A stretch of 64,000 nt of DNA from Moringa oleifera (Eukaryota; Streptophyta; Magnoliopsida; Brassicales; Moringaceae), in the NCBI GenBank assembly GCA_021397835.1, contig JAJFZO010000344.1, positions 1,178,001-1,242,000 of the forward strand, in the 5' to 3' direction. How positions within the stretch are numbered: position 1 is the stretch's first letter; each line of letters opens with the position of its first letter. The notes beneath the pieces are model-generated. The model was not told the DNA's origin and did no database searches. It saw only the letters and a list, made by a program, of their open reading frames with translations. The position numbers and the translations under genes are program-made. This document shows, in pieces, positions 38,191 through 50,929 of the stretch.

Positions 38191-38223
38191 CTGTTACTTA
38201 TTATAATTTTTGTAATAGTGTGC

Positions 38224-39176
38224 TTTAGAATAGGTTAATCGTTAGAGACAAAAATGAATGAATGTAGTTTAGAGAGCATGCCTTACTAGAATAAGAAGCA
38301 TAGAGTTTCCAAGTGAAGATAAGTGCAACTATCTATTTCATATTCTCCTTGTTAGCAAGCAGGTCCACTATAAAGCTTACCGATTAAAAGTCCCTAAGAA
38401 TAAGAAAGCTGACCAAAAGCTATTCCATAACTGACTCTTATTATTGAATTAAGGGGTTTGGCTTATATCGGGCTCTAAAAGAGTTTTCTTCGAGCTAGCA
38501 ATCTTTTTATCTTTTTGGGTTGCATAAGGTAATGGTTTTTGTGCATTGAGATGAATTGATCTTTGCTATTATGCATTTTTCTTGTACTAGTTGATGTTGC
38601 GACTATGCCTAATATGAGTTTGCTCTTGCCTAAGATAGCTTCGAGGTTCTCGTCGATCGATTATAAATGGTTCAACTACTAAACTTACTTGTGGCCCCTT
38701 TGATCGAGTGTTATTTGTATAAAAAAGATTAAGTGGGAAAAACTAGAATTAGCTCCAATTGAGATTGCCTCAGCTTTTTAGGCACATGAGGAAGTGATCT
38801 AACCTCTTTTCAATCGAAATCCCAATCAAAGACAAGTCCTACCAAGGCCAAGATATTAAAAACAAAATTCACTTGTCGAGATTCCAAGTGACATTCTTCC
38901 TTCAGAATCTAAAGTTGAATGAGTTCCTTTATTGTAATACTATGGTTTTGAGCATGTTAACTAGTTGTGTCCATATTGGCTGCACCTAAAAAATTTCTTC
39001 TGTCATGTCCTTTTCCCACTAGAGGGTATTTTTTACTTCTTTGGATGACCCATATGCTTACGATTATTTAGCGGTAATATAACAACCTTTCTGACGTCTT
39101 CAAGCACATTCAATCAGACTTGTCACCAACTAGATAGATTGGCTCAGTGTATGTTGCTACTAAGTGCTCTTGCTTG
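38224..39176. other. Spacer between the CACTA and MULE insertions; no gene seen
   Basis: About 950 bases of the same texture as the ccmFn flank. With the CACTA element removed it continues directly from 35448. No motif recognised. Confidence 0.5.
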
Positions 39177-39185
39177 TAATAATTA

Positions 39186-42100
39186 GAGCAAAAGGTTATA
39201 AAATCAATATTACGTCCCCTAAAAAAATGAAAAATGAAAAAATTACCAAAACAAGAATGAAAAATAACAATGTATTATTAACAAATAATAAATGTTACAT
39301 AGATGCTGCTAGTGCATGTGCACATGACTACAAATACATTCTAATCAATGTTAGAATTAGTCATTTGTAAGAAAAATTTTTGTCTTTCATTGTCTTTCAT
39401 TCATCAAAGAGTGGACCCATTCAGTTAATTGTGCTTTCTAAATCTTAGCTTTCTCATATGCCTATCATAAAATAAACATTGCATCATATCTCTAATAAAT
39501 TTTAATAAAACCATGACTGGCAACTCGCGGGCAAATCGAAGGCGTGAATTCAAGCTTTCAGCAATATTAGTGGTCATGATTTGGTATCATTTTCGAGGGC
39601 AATACACATGTGACCATTTCCTCGGATCTTCCTTCATGATATATTCAAATGCTTGAGGGTGATTAGCTTGCAATTCAATCATTAATTGACTAAATTCAGA
39701 CTCTCAATATGCCCTTGCTACACTTTAGAATATCTTATAACTTCTTTCCTTTTGAATTTATTCTTTATATTTTGGGCCATATGCGAAGAACATAACCTAT
39801 GACAAGAATCAAAGAAGACCTTTACAGTGGCCTTTGTAATACTAGCATGATGATTTGATATAATACCTAAGTCATGAACATGACCAATAGCCTCCTTTAA
39901 TTGCTCTAAAAACCACTCCCAACCCTTATAACTTTTTGAGCCACCGTAACCAAATGCTAGTGGGTATATCTGTTCATTTTCATCCTTGCACATTACTACA
40001 AAAATAACACCGTGGAATCTTCCTTTCAAATGAGTGGCATCGATAGCAATAACTGGTCTAATCACTGAATGGAACCCCCTCAATGATTGTCCAAGAGTTA
40101 CAAAAAAATACTTAAATCGATTAGTCTTATCTTTAATGTATATGCGAGCCTTAGTTCTTGGACTAGCTATTTGCAACATGTGACAATATAATGGTAATCA
40201 TTGATATGACTCAACTAGGTCAGCATAAGTAAGCGACAATGAGTATTCTTTTACCTTCTAAGCTTTGCTATATAAAATTCGTATGCCATATGATTCTTTC
40301 ATGTCACCCATGATATCTTTTGACTTAATGATTCTAGCATTAGTGGATAACTGTTAAGTAATAATTTCTTCAATAATGGTAAAACTTGCTTGTCCATGTT
40401 GTCAATGCAACTCCTTCATTATGCAAGTGTGTGTCAAATCACAATGTCAAATTTGAAAGAATTGTCCTTGTGCAACTTTCATAACACGAACCTTCCATGC
40501 ATAATTTTCTTCTCTATAAGCAATCTTAAGTATTGATTTGTTAGATCTAGTGACTCTAAATTCAAAGTTCTCAGTCAATGCATACATACACAAAAATTGC
40601 TTTAACTCTTTCTTATTTAGGAAAAATTGATCTCTAGTAAAGATGTCAATCAGGGTCACTGATTCCATAGTAAGAGCTGGAATAATACTATATAATTTAG
40701 CACCCAACTCACTATACTTCTTATTAATACCATCACTTATATTGTTGTGTGCTTCAGCGCATGCAGGTGGCACATAAGGTGGGATTGAATATGGTATAGA
40801 AGGCAAGTTCTCATCATCAAGCTCAACTTCCATAATGGGTTCAAATTGCTCTTCTTCGATAGGTTGAGTGGGCTCAATTTTTGGGATTAGATACTCAGAG
40901 ACAACATCATAGTCCATCGACTCATCCAAGCCGATCTCATCAGTATTCTAAGTATTATGAGGAGTCTCATTATGGAATAATGGTTCTATGCCCAAATTTT
41001 TACCTTGAACAATTGGATGGGCCTCCAAGTTAGGGATTACATCAATAACCTTATTGCTCCCAATACAAGAATTCAACTAATTGATTCGTTTTGAATTCTA
41101 CCTTCACATACACCATGTGTGTTCTTAACATCATATCGCTCCACATAATCCACAATTACATGGGATACTATGTTATCACCATACAACATGAACTCAATAT
41201 CATCATCATTCACTAACTTAATTTTCATGGTAGTTTCCTCAGATCTTACTATGGTGTGCAGTATAATATCATAGTTAGAGAAATCAATATCAATGCAACA
41301 TTTAACTAAACCTAATAACTATGCATGTGTCAAACCCTTTCAAACAACATAACCTTGAGTTTTGATAGTCCTACCAATATATTCAAAACTTCCTCTTGAC
41401 TCGGACCACTCACCATTCTAAGTTACAATAACACGCATTCTGCCATGACCATGAAAATATTTCAGAAAAAAAGCGACATTTTTAGAAAAATGAACAAAAT
41501 TAAAGTTTAGTAAAATCAATAACGATTTAGATAAATAAGCAATGATATTATCTTATGTATCGATTTTATTAAAGAAATATTAATTTGTGAATAAAGTCAT
41601 GATGGTTCACAAGATGATATGAAATCGGTAACTAAGTCACGATTTAATCAAACATAGCACGGTTCTTTGTTTATGTTATGATATGTATGATACATCACGA
41701 TTATTCTTTTAAAACAAATAAAATCTTCGCATTATTAAGACACATTATCATTCAAATACATACCTGTTAGTCTCTTGACCCACCAAAACACTTTTTGCTT
41801 TTAAAGAAAAATTGTTACTAAAAACACGAGCTTGGTTGTGTAAATGTTAGATACAACGTGAATAGAATTAGGAAAAATCAATTGATGATTGCTTTTTATT
41901 CCTTTTCTAGCCTTTGTTTAAGTAGATCTTAGATACAAACATAAAGAAAAAATTTGCAAAAAGAGCCTGAAGACAAAAAAAGAGAGAGCTTGATGAAAGA
42001 GAGAGCTCAAAAAGCAAGAATATTAATATTGTATGCATTAATTTTCTCATTTTTTGAATTTATTTACTTTTTAAGGGTATTATTGTCTTTAGTATGGGTA

Positions 42101-42205
42101 TTTTGGTCTTCATAATACATTTAAGTGTGAGAAACATAAGAGTTAGTAAAAATGGTTTGTTTCATAAAAAAAGGGACACGAGGTGTTAATTTTGGCAATT
42201 TTCTC
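39186..42205 (-). mobile_element. MULE (Mutator-like element), ~3 kb, right copy
   Basis: The left end begins GAGCAAAAGGTTATAAAATC. The right end, read on the minus strand, begins GAGAAAATTGCCAAAATTAA, and both ends carry a GTCCC block about 30 bases in, so they look like diverged terminal inverted repeats. Flanking nine-base sequences TAATAATTA (39177-39185) and TATTTCTTA (42206-42214) agree at 6 of 9 positions, fitting an old target duplication. The interior encodes a broken mudrA. Its 5' part is duplicated at 1-1052. Confidence 0.8.
39425..41438 (-). pseudogene. mudrA-type MULE transposase, broken and C-terminally short
   Basis: The start codon at 41438 opens MRVIVT, followed by a TAG where tryptophan is expected. 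In order come the N-terminal LVNDDDIEFML region; the Mutator DNA-binding domain at 40447-40929 (FLNKKELKQFL then FRVTRSNKSILKI); a block with KSKDIMGDMKESYGIRI near 40300; and the MULE catalytic domain at 39718-40179 with PVIAIDATHLKG (Asp near 40041). The second catalytic Asp has become Asn: ISNHHASI where families have ISDRH (near 39855). The CSSHMAQNIKNKF zinc-like motif follows, then MTTNIAESLNSRLRFARELP. It ends RKHN-stop at 39425 with no SWIM zinc finger. At least four further in-frame stops are present. It is dead. Confidence 0.9.
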
Positions 42206-42708
42206 TATTTCTTAGTATATAATTTATGAGTTGGACTAGGCTTGTATGTCTTTGTCTGTGTGTGGTTTTTGAGCTAGTAGCTAGCTTCTACCAAGAAGGA
42301 CTGTAGTTTGATCATTTTCGTGATTTCATGGGACCCATCTTTCTTTTGGGCTTTGAATTTAGACAGATCTAGCTGGCCTTTTCAACATGTGTCGTTTGAT
42401 GACTCAGTGTGTGGATGTCACGAGTCCATTGGTATAGGCTTAGGCCTATTTCATAAGTGAGCAATCTTTGGCAGGCTTGGAGATTTAGTTAAGGGGAGTA
42501 AAGGCACTGCAAGCCCATGTTACATAAGTCATGCATACTTCTTAAGGCCATTTTTTATTCTTCTTTTATTTATAACAATATGAAGATAACATATTAGGCT
42601 TGGTCTTAGAATGCCATGCTAACACCATGCTTAGCAAACCATGCAAGAACCAATCTTAAAACATCATGCCGTGGGTGCAGTCACGGAATACCAAAAAATA
42701 AAAAAGAC

Positions 42709-42783
42709 ATCAAGCGATAAGAATCGAACCTGTGGCCCTCTATACCCAAAACAAATGTGCTGACCAAACTGTATTACACCTTG
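42709..42783 (-). tRNA. trnP: Mitochondrial-type trnP(UGG) relic, right copy
   Basis: This 75-base relic has the same extent as the one at 1597. The anticodon TGG is retained in a TTTGGGT loop. The D arm is damaged (GTAATACAG where the organelle gene has GTAGCGCAG), consistent with G-to-A and C-to-T decay. Confidence 0.9.
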
Positions 42784-42970
42784 TCTCAACCCCAAAGCAT
42801 ATAAATCCACTCAATCGATGAATATTCGAACTGAACTTGCCTATCCTATTGGGCATAGGGGGTGAGAATCAATCTACCTCTTGCATTATGTGGCCTTTTT
42901 GCCTTCTTCTTTTCACTTGAATTTAAAAATCCTACTTACACTCAGCTATGTGTCCTTTAGACCTTTTGCC

Positions 42971-43044
42971 CCTTTAGAATTGGATTCAAACCACTCACAT
43001 AAGGATTTTCAATCCTTCACTCTAATCAACTGAGCTTCATGAAC
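42971..43044 (-). tRNA. trnF: Mitochondrial-type trnF(GAA) relic, right copy
   Basis: This 74-base relic retains GATTGAAAATCC around the GAA anticodon and GTGGTTTGAATCC in the T arm. It starts GTTCATGAAGCTC, closer to the organelle form at the 5' end than the left copy, but has AAGCTC where the gene has TAGCTC. Acceptor pairing is poor. Confidence 0.9.
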
Positions 43045-43395
43045 CCCTTTCCTAAAGTCGGTTTTCTTTATCGATAGCACCCTACCTTAACACTTAACTA
43101 GTAAAGGAAAAGCCCTTTACTAATCAATTTATTAGGCTCGCTTTTTCATCAAGCTTTCGAGTAGCTCTTTCATTTGCTACTTAATCTCCCAACATGCTCA
43201 AGAACTGAGATTTGTCCGGTCCCTCGACAGCTATAGGGAGCTTGCTTATATGAAAAGATAGGTCAGTCAAATAAAAATAATACACAATAGGCTCTCCATT
43301 CTTAGTCAATAAGTAGTGTAATTTTTTCTTTCAGGGGATCCTACCAAGAGGTTCTTTCTCTCGCGTAATTTTGCCCATTCGTTCCACTTTTGCGC

Positions 43396-43483
43396 CAAAG
43401 GAAAAGGAATTCGAACCCATGATACGATCTTCTTATATATCAATTTAGCAAAACCAATGCCTTAAGCCATTTAGCCAGCCTTC
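43396..43483 (-). tRNA. trnS: Mitochondrial-type trnS(GCU) relic, right copy
   Basis: This 88-base relic has the GCT anticodon in TTTTGCTAAAT, the variable arm AAGAAGATCGTATC and the T arm GGGTTCGAAT, which is better preserved than in the left copy. One extra T precedes the anticodon region. Confidence 0.9.
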
Positions 43484-46400
43484 AAGTTATTGATCAAAAT
43501 TTGTTGTGTAATTGGTTGCTCAAAGGTTATCCAATCTAATCAACTACATAAGCCATAGTGCACTAGCACATATACTTTTCCTTTATTTATGAGATAGACC
43601 CCATCTAAATTTACCCAGCATTCAAGCCATCAAAATCTACCACTTCTTTCCTTAGGTGATGCCTCCTTTCTATGATGAACTTTACTAGTCTTTGCCTCTA
43701 ACTTGATCATTTTTGAAATATTTGGTTCGAAAGGACTAGGAGAGAAGACATTGCCAAGCTAAGGCTTTACCCACCTGAATTAAATTCATATCTCCTTCTT
43801 CTAGTCGAGATTTCCTAAATTGTGACTCTTTTATTACATCATGGAAAAGTCTATTCTTGTCATGATCAATCCACATCTTACCGTAGTGCCTAAAGAGCCT
43901 TAGCAACCATGGCTAGCTTACTAAGGCAAATGAATTTCTTGTTGCTTACACGAGCTAGTCAGCCATTTTATTGGTTTTATCTACCTATTTAATCTTTTAA
44001 ATAGGCATTGTTACTTCAAAAAAATGGCTTTATATAGGAATTGAGACATGGCTTAGTTTTTCTTAACTCTAAGAAAGGAATAGCTATCTGATCTAGCTTA
44101 ACTCATGAACTCTTAAACAGAAAGATTCCTAGCTACTTAGACTTATAAGATAATAACTACTAACTAAAAGAAAAAGAGCTAATATTCATCCAGTGCGTAG
44201 GAAAGAGAAGACAGAAGATAACGTTAAAGTCTATAATAGAAATAGGGTAAGGAGTTAAGTTAGTCTGTAAACATTAACTAGACTTTGGTGGTTAATAACT
44301 ACTAACTTACATCTGACTTGGTACGAGTTTTACTTTAGTAAACGAAGAATTGGGTGATATCAAATCCTATGTCCAAAAGTAAAGTACCATTATTTGATTA
44401 GGCTAAAGAAAGACTTCAAGAAAAAAAGCTTAGATGTGAGGAAAGGCTGAAATGACAAGAAGAGAGCTTAGTAAGGAGACAATACCAAAAGGAGGAAATT
44501 TTCACAAATAAAGAAGCACGTTGACTCTGAAAGGAAGCTCACGAGAGGGAAAAAAAGAAAAAAAAAACTAATGACATTCATCCCAAGCTAATTGCTTCTT
44601 TCAAGATAGTAGTGAAAAAGGAAAATGTTTTGCCTTTTGATGTAGTTTCAAGTCTTCAATGTCCCTCGAAGGCTGGTAAGAGTTAGAATAGGTACTAACA
44701 GAGTTGTAGAATGGGATTAATGATGAGCGGGGCAAAGCCCCTAAATCTTTTGGTTTGGGAGCCAAGTTCAACCTTTTTTTATTCTTTGCATGAGATTCTG
44801 TTACACCATACACAATAAGCAAAAGACCAAGCATAAATCTCGATGATTTTTAATTTTGGTATTTTGACATGTGATTCACTAGTGCAAGCTCTTTCTTATA
44901 TAGTAACACTTGAGGGAGGTGGTTCAACTACCTTTTTCATCGTGTTTATGAATGGAACATCAAATTAAAAATTTCTTTATCTTTTATTACCATGCCATTG
45001 ATGAAGATTCGTAGCGTGGGAAAAGTCCTGAAATCTCACCTTCTAGCATTGCAATAAAGTGTTGACAGAGTAGAGCGATAAGACCCATCTTAAGAGAGAG
45101 TACAGGGGAAAGAACCAGACATCGAGAAGTGGGCAATGAGGTTATATCACTTTAAATGAGGTATTGATAGTGAACCATAAGCCCTAGCTTTAAGTCGAAT
45201 AAACAAGCAATCATACGCCTGGAATAGAATGATATTTCACTTTAAAATTATTACTAAAAGTACTATAAGCACACTTCCTATCTAGGCAAACCAAACTTGA
45301 AAAAGCACCTTTTTCTTGGCTAGCCTTGCAAGAGTGAATGTGCAGACAATAGAATTAAGTATCAAGGCTGCAAGATAAAAGGAAGGTTCCTACGTGTAGG
45401 AAAGCTTTTTGACCATCTATTGGGTATTTGTCTCTATCTCGCTCTCTCAACTTATACTTATGATAGGCGGGCTCAATGTCAGATATTTATCTTTGGAAAT
45501 CTTTTTCTTTTAATTTTTAGTATTCAGCTGTCTTCCTTGGTTTCACCCTTCCATTCATGAAGCAGATCACTAAGAAAGGTGTTTCTCAAGCGTAATGTAA
45601 GAGTTTTTGACCCTTTCACATCGATCGACAAACGAAACTCCTAGTAAAAAGCCACTTTCTTTTTTTTTTTGAAAATCAACACATTGAAAGATCTTTGATC
45701 TCACGTTTGAATAAGTCCAACAAAGCACCTTTTCCTACTAAATTTTATCTGTCTTTGCTTGCTTCTTCCATTTGCTAAGCTCTAAGCTCCTCTGGCAAAT
45801 CATGATATGTGCATGTTGGTCACTCTACTTTAGTAATGTGTTAACTAGTAGTTCACTACTGATTTAGGATTTGGTGCTAACACTTTCTTACTAACTGTAA
45901 GCCTTTTGAAAAAAATATATATTAGGGTATATTCTTTTTTTTTTTTTACAACTTTATCAAAGACTCCGTGACTTGGGAAGTTCTAAGACCAAGGTCAAGC
46001 TACAACATGTAGATCGTCAAAAAGGTCATTTTCCTACTTGTAGAAACCCCTTTTTGACAATCTATTTCATGAATGTTAGGGATTAATAGAAAACTGGATG
46101 TATTATTTTAGCATATCATAAGCGAGCCTGCTTATTGTTAGCCCTATTAATCGTTCATCAACTTCAAGGCGAGTTTGAAAGCTTGATAATTAACTTTGGA
46201 GAGCCCTTCTTGGACTTAACTCTTTCATAAAAGCAGAGTAGACAATATGTCTAGTAGTCTATTAGGAGCAAAGAGGAGCTTGCTAAGCGAAAGAGGTGGG
46301 TTTAACTATTTCACTAATCTGGAGTAATGTCCCCATGCTATGTTCTTGTCTCAAGGCAAGTCTACTATCTTCGCCTTATAATCTACCTTTACTTAGTCTT

Positions 46401-49400
46401 TGTTTTCTTGAAAGAGAAAAGAAATCATTCCCTTAAGCTTTCATTGGAAAGATCATAAGAATTTGTCCACCGATGGGCTTTCATGTGAAGGTTATTTTCT
46501 TAGTGTTTAATGACATGTTTATGATCTAGTTGTAAAACTACTATCATATGAATGTCCTCCTCATTGCTTTAGGACTAGGCTGGAAAATCAAACAACTTTA
46601 TGTTAACAACACCTTTCACTTACAACATTCATGAAAATTAATGAGTTGCCCCACAACAAATGAGAATAACAAGACTCTATGGCTTAACAAGTTCCTTTCC
46701 CACCAAAACCCTTACCTGAGCCTTGACAAGGTAAGAGTAGTTAGGTTGACATGAGTCTTTCCTTTGCGAGAATGTTACATTGCTTTTGCATAAAGATTAA
46801 GGACCTGTGGACGACATAATTAGCTTATGTTAAGAAGGATTTATGTGAGGTGGCGAAATGTTGAATCGTTAATAGTCTTTTTTTTTTTTTTGTGGGCAAT
46901 GCATGGGACTTTGATCTAAGTTGAGCTAGCCCTAGTATGGACGGTCCTAAGTGTGGGGACCTTAACCATATGATTTTGATCTATTATAGGGCTATTCCTA
47001 GTCATATGTTAATTTCATTTTTTGAAATGCTTCATTTAAGCCTTCAAATGTAGATTCTTCCAAAGATAGACTAACTAATAGGTGTGCTCAAATTGGAGGT
47101 CTTCGACTTGGGCCTCCCTATTTCCTTCTGACTTCTGCTTGTTGGTGTTGGGCATATGTGAGAATCGCTTTCCTTCTACTGTTGTGAGTGCTGACTATCT
47201 TTCAAATCTTGTTACCCTTCTACTGTTACATATGGTGCTGGTAAGCCATCATATGTGTATGGTTATGGTATGGCTCTAGTCTTGGAACTTATGCCGAATT
47301 AGTAAGTCTAAAGTTGCCCTCAGCTCTAATTTAAGTGTAATGAGCTGTGTGGACATTTCATCTAATCTCATAGTGGATAGGCAATTGTTTGCTTTGAAAT
47401 AGTCTTGATGCAATTCATGACCTAAGTAACATGGATTTGAATATAGCTGTTACGGGTATGCCTAATACCTAAGCTCTCTTTTTTTAGTTTCCAAGAGGTG
47501 TCAAAACAAAAAGAAAAATACTGATCATTCCTTAAGAGATGTCTAAAGGGCATAAAACCAAAACAAGAGATAGAGTTAGGCTTAAATATGGCACGGTTTT
47601 CACTTTCTTGCTTTCATTAGGTGGCAATTGTCAGGTTACTGGTAACTAGTGTGTGGTGCCACTTTTTTATTCTTTAACTGTTGTCGGTCCTCCTGATCTT
47701 AAATAGTAATTCCTTGGTTTGCCCTCAAGTCTCGATGTCACATTTTCTGTTATTGCTTCCTTTCAAAGTATAGGTGGATCCTAGCTCCTCCTTCTTTTTT
47801 TCTTTAGTTCCCATGTGTGTAAGAGGTTTAGCATTGGCTTTATTGTCAAGCCAAAAGGAATGTGCTTTTGCACTCTTTCTATGGCCCATTACGCTTTTCC
47901 CAACTTGACTTACTTGTTTTAACTTTATTAACATCTATTTTTGGTGTCAAGACTAGTAGTAGCAATAAGGTTACTTAAGATTTGTTCCAAAAGAGATATA
48001 TGTGAAAGGATTTCAATTCCTTTTAAGAAGGACTTACGTTGGCTTCGATCAGTAGAGTTACCTTCCACTCAACCATGTGAAACAGAACTTCATATACCCC
48101 TAACTCTTTGATTTGTGTGATTTACGGGGGCTTTTCATGGAAAGCTTTGCGATTAATGATCGAAAAAGTAACCAAATCTCGTCACGCCTTTTAGTTCATC
48201 TTAGTAGTACAAGGAAGAAGCCTATATGGTGGGTTCGACTACTGCAAAAGTGCACACTACTTATCAATCAACTAATTTTCATTCAAGAGATGTAATCTAC
48301 TATGATATTTTTTTCACAATCTTGATTGAATGAGTTAACTATTTCGTTTTATAGAAATGTAATCGACTATATGATATCTCTTTTTTAAGTGTGAGAGATT
48401 GTAAAGGTCATATTTTGTCTTCTTTGAAAGATGAAATGAAAGATCAACTTTGACAACACGTTTTTGCGGCCAAGAACCGAAGGAAAGAGCACTAACAAGC
48501 TATTCAGTTGATCTCAAAGAGCTAACCTCAAAGGAAAAAGACAAGGTAAGCATCCAAAGCAACATCAGCTGAACTAATGTATCAAATTTCAGACACAACA
48601 TATCTAGTTTATCCTGAAGCAACATTTCTCAAAATAGCATTCCCATAAAGCAAAAGATGAAACACTTGCTTGTTTATCCTAATGAGGGTTTATGAATCAC
48701 TTAAACAAGCCTTTTTAGACACATCTAAATTGGTATCCTTGCCCATATCTTTATGCGTAAGGGCATCAAAATCTGAATCTATAAAAAGAATTTAGGAATC
48801 TCCATTTGTACCCGTATTGGCTAAATCTAGCATAGTGTGTCTTGTTTCGATATAAGAATAAATCTCTTTAAAAGGCATCTCGATGACAAAGGATTGAGAA
48901 CCATAAGGTGAGCATCAAAATGCTGGCACAAACAAGCCACCACTTTTACTAGATACAGGTCCAAATGACGTAAGAGCTTGCCAGTGAAACCCAACCCTTA
49001 AAGGGCTAAGGTCCAAAGGGCGTACTGCTAAAAATGTCTCTTTACCCAAGGGTCTGATTTCACACAAGCATAACTTCTCTAATAAGGAGAGAAACTTCGC
49101 ACAAATGACTAAAGTCCTTTCTTTTCGAAAAACCTATTAACTTCGCAAAGGACAAAATAAGTAAGGTAAAGATTAAGTCAAGCATAAAATTTTTAAGAAT
49201 CAGAGGATCAAACTTCATAATACTTGCTAGGAACCGAAGAAATTAGGATAAAAGACTTCCAAGCAAGTTGTGTCAGGTAATAGTTCTTGATGTGTTAGCC
49301 TAGTAACACACCACTACTCTAAATTGAATCTATTTGAATAGCTTAAAATGCTCTTATCTGAGCTAGCCATTACATTTAGAGGTTGATCGATAAGAGATGT

Positions 49401-50611
49401 TACTTCATTTTAATCAATAGTGAGAAGGCCACGCCATCCACGAGAACTTTATTTCACTATACTATTTTTTTAATTGTATTTTCTTTGCTTGCACAACTAC
49501 TAAGCTTAAGTTTGGCTAATTGATCCTTTATTTATAACTCCAAGGGAAGAAGTCTATGTATTCCCTGAGGAAATAGATCAAAAATAGAGTTTTCAGCCTT
49601 AACTTATGTCAGTGAAGTGTTTGATGAACATGGGCTTACGGATTGTCCTCAACACCCAAATTTCTCTATTAACTTCATCCTTAGTGGGTGGGAGAGAGAA
49701 GATAGCATGCAAACATCAAGTGGAGCAAGGTGGATCACTCTTTGAACCAAATAAGCATATAAAAAAATTTAAACTAGTAACAATAACCAACCGATTGTGA
49801 GGGTTAGCCAAGCAAAAGGCACAAAATATCGTTAACTCTTATAGTTATTACAAGCATAAAGGCAAAGGGTGGGACATTAATCCAAAAAATGAGTACTGTA
49901 CAAAGCCCTTCCTCCATGAAAGAAAGGATCAGATAGAATGTAGAAAAGTTAAGATAAAGTGGCTTCCTTAATCATTAAGGTACGACTTTGTTAAGTAAAT
50001 TAACTCTATCATTACTAGTAGCCATGGTAGGCACAATTTGCTTGAGCTCTTTAAATCCTTTCATGCCTTATTTCACTAGTGCTTTTCGCTAGATCTTTTT
50101 TGAAGCGAGAAGAATTCTTTCCTTATGAAAAGGTCTTATTTTCTTGTATGGGCTTTCGCCAAGGTGTATGTAATAAGTCTTACCTAGCTAGATCTTAAGA
50201 TCTCATGGCTTAGTAATCTGTAGGCCCTTCAAATGAAGCCAAATTTGCTAAACAGGACAATCCACTTGATCTAGATAAGTGAGTTGGTATATAACCAAAG
50301 GAAAAACAAAAGGAAAACTCGACTAGAAGATGACCAAACCTAAGCACCATGAAGAGATATTTTGAATACTGAAAAAGGTATGTAGAAGGCCTACAACTAA
50401 CCTACTTTTGTTTTTTTTTTCTTGTGCATTCAACCATCCTATGGTCAAGCTTTGGATGAAGCTCACGCTCGAACCCCCTGGTAACATTTTCTCTTCTGTT
50501 AAGGAGACTTGTCAACGATGGTGGTTAGCAAAGCGGATCTTTCCCCTTTATCTTGAATAACTAGTGTCATTAGCCTCCTATTCCACATTGGGTTTGGCGG
50601 AGTGATGTCAT
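43484..50611. other. Gene-free spacer of the right duplication copy
   Basis: No gene recognised. It is collinear with 2356-8921. Frames such as 44601-44834 minus, 47082-47279, 48113-48295 and 49606-49800 are not conserved in the left copy. It contains segments lost from that copy at 47851-48213 (flanked by CAAG repeats) and about 49253-49445. Confidence 0.5.
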
Positions 50612-50929
50612 CACTTTCAAAAAATTACTAGTTTTGAAACATGACTCGAAGAAAAAAAATTTAAAAATAGTGACACAATATAGTGATTGATTTTATCAAT
50701 CGCTAAATAATGATAGAATAACGACAAATTTACTACAGAATGAAAATTTTACCACAACAACATAATAATGACAGATTAATGATAGGCGCTATCTTCATCA
50801 CTAAATTTATTTTCAATTCATTTATTTTAATTTTTAATCAACATAAAAACAAATTAGTGATCGAATTTTAATCGGTAGCTAATCAAAGATCTAGTGACTA
50901 TAACTCTTCGATCATTATGTGCAATGTAG

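Larger units (their letters stand above)
35449..38220 (-). mobile_element. Non-autonomous CACTA element, 2772 bp, complete with target duplication
   Basis: The left end begins CACTACTACAAATAAAA; the right end, read on the minus strand, begins CACTATTACAAAAATTA. The three-base sequence TGC flanks both ends (35446-35448 and 38221-38223), as expected for CACTA transposition. Inside both ends are inverted copies of TTTAATGATAGTTCTTTT and GAACTGTCATTAAA, the likely transposase-binding repeats. The interior holds a decayed Ulp1-protease relic (36110-36705) and an AT-rich tandem array (36705-37300). No TNP2 transposase sequence remains, so it would need transposase from elsewhere. It interrupts the mitochondrial-derived spacer upstream of ccmFn. 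Confidence 0.93.
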
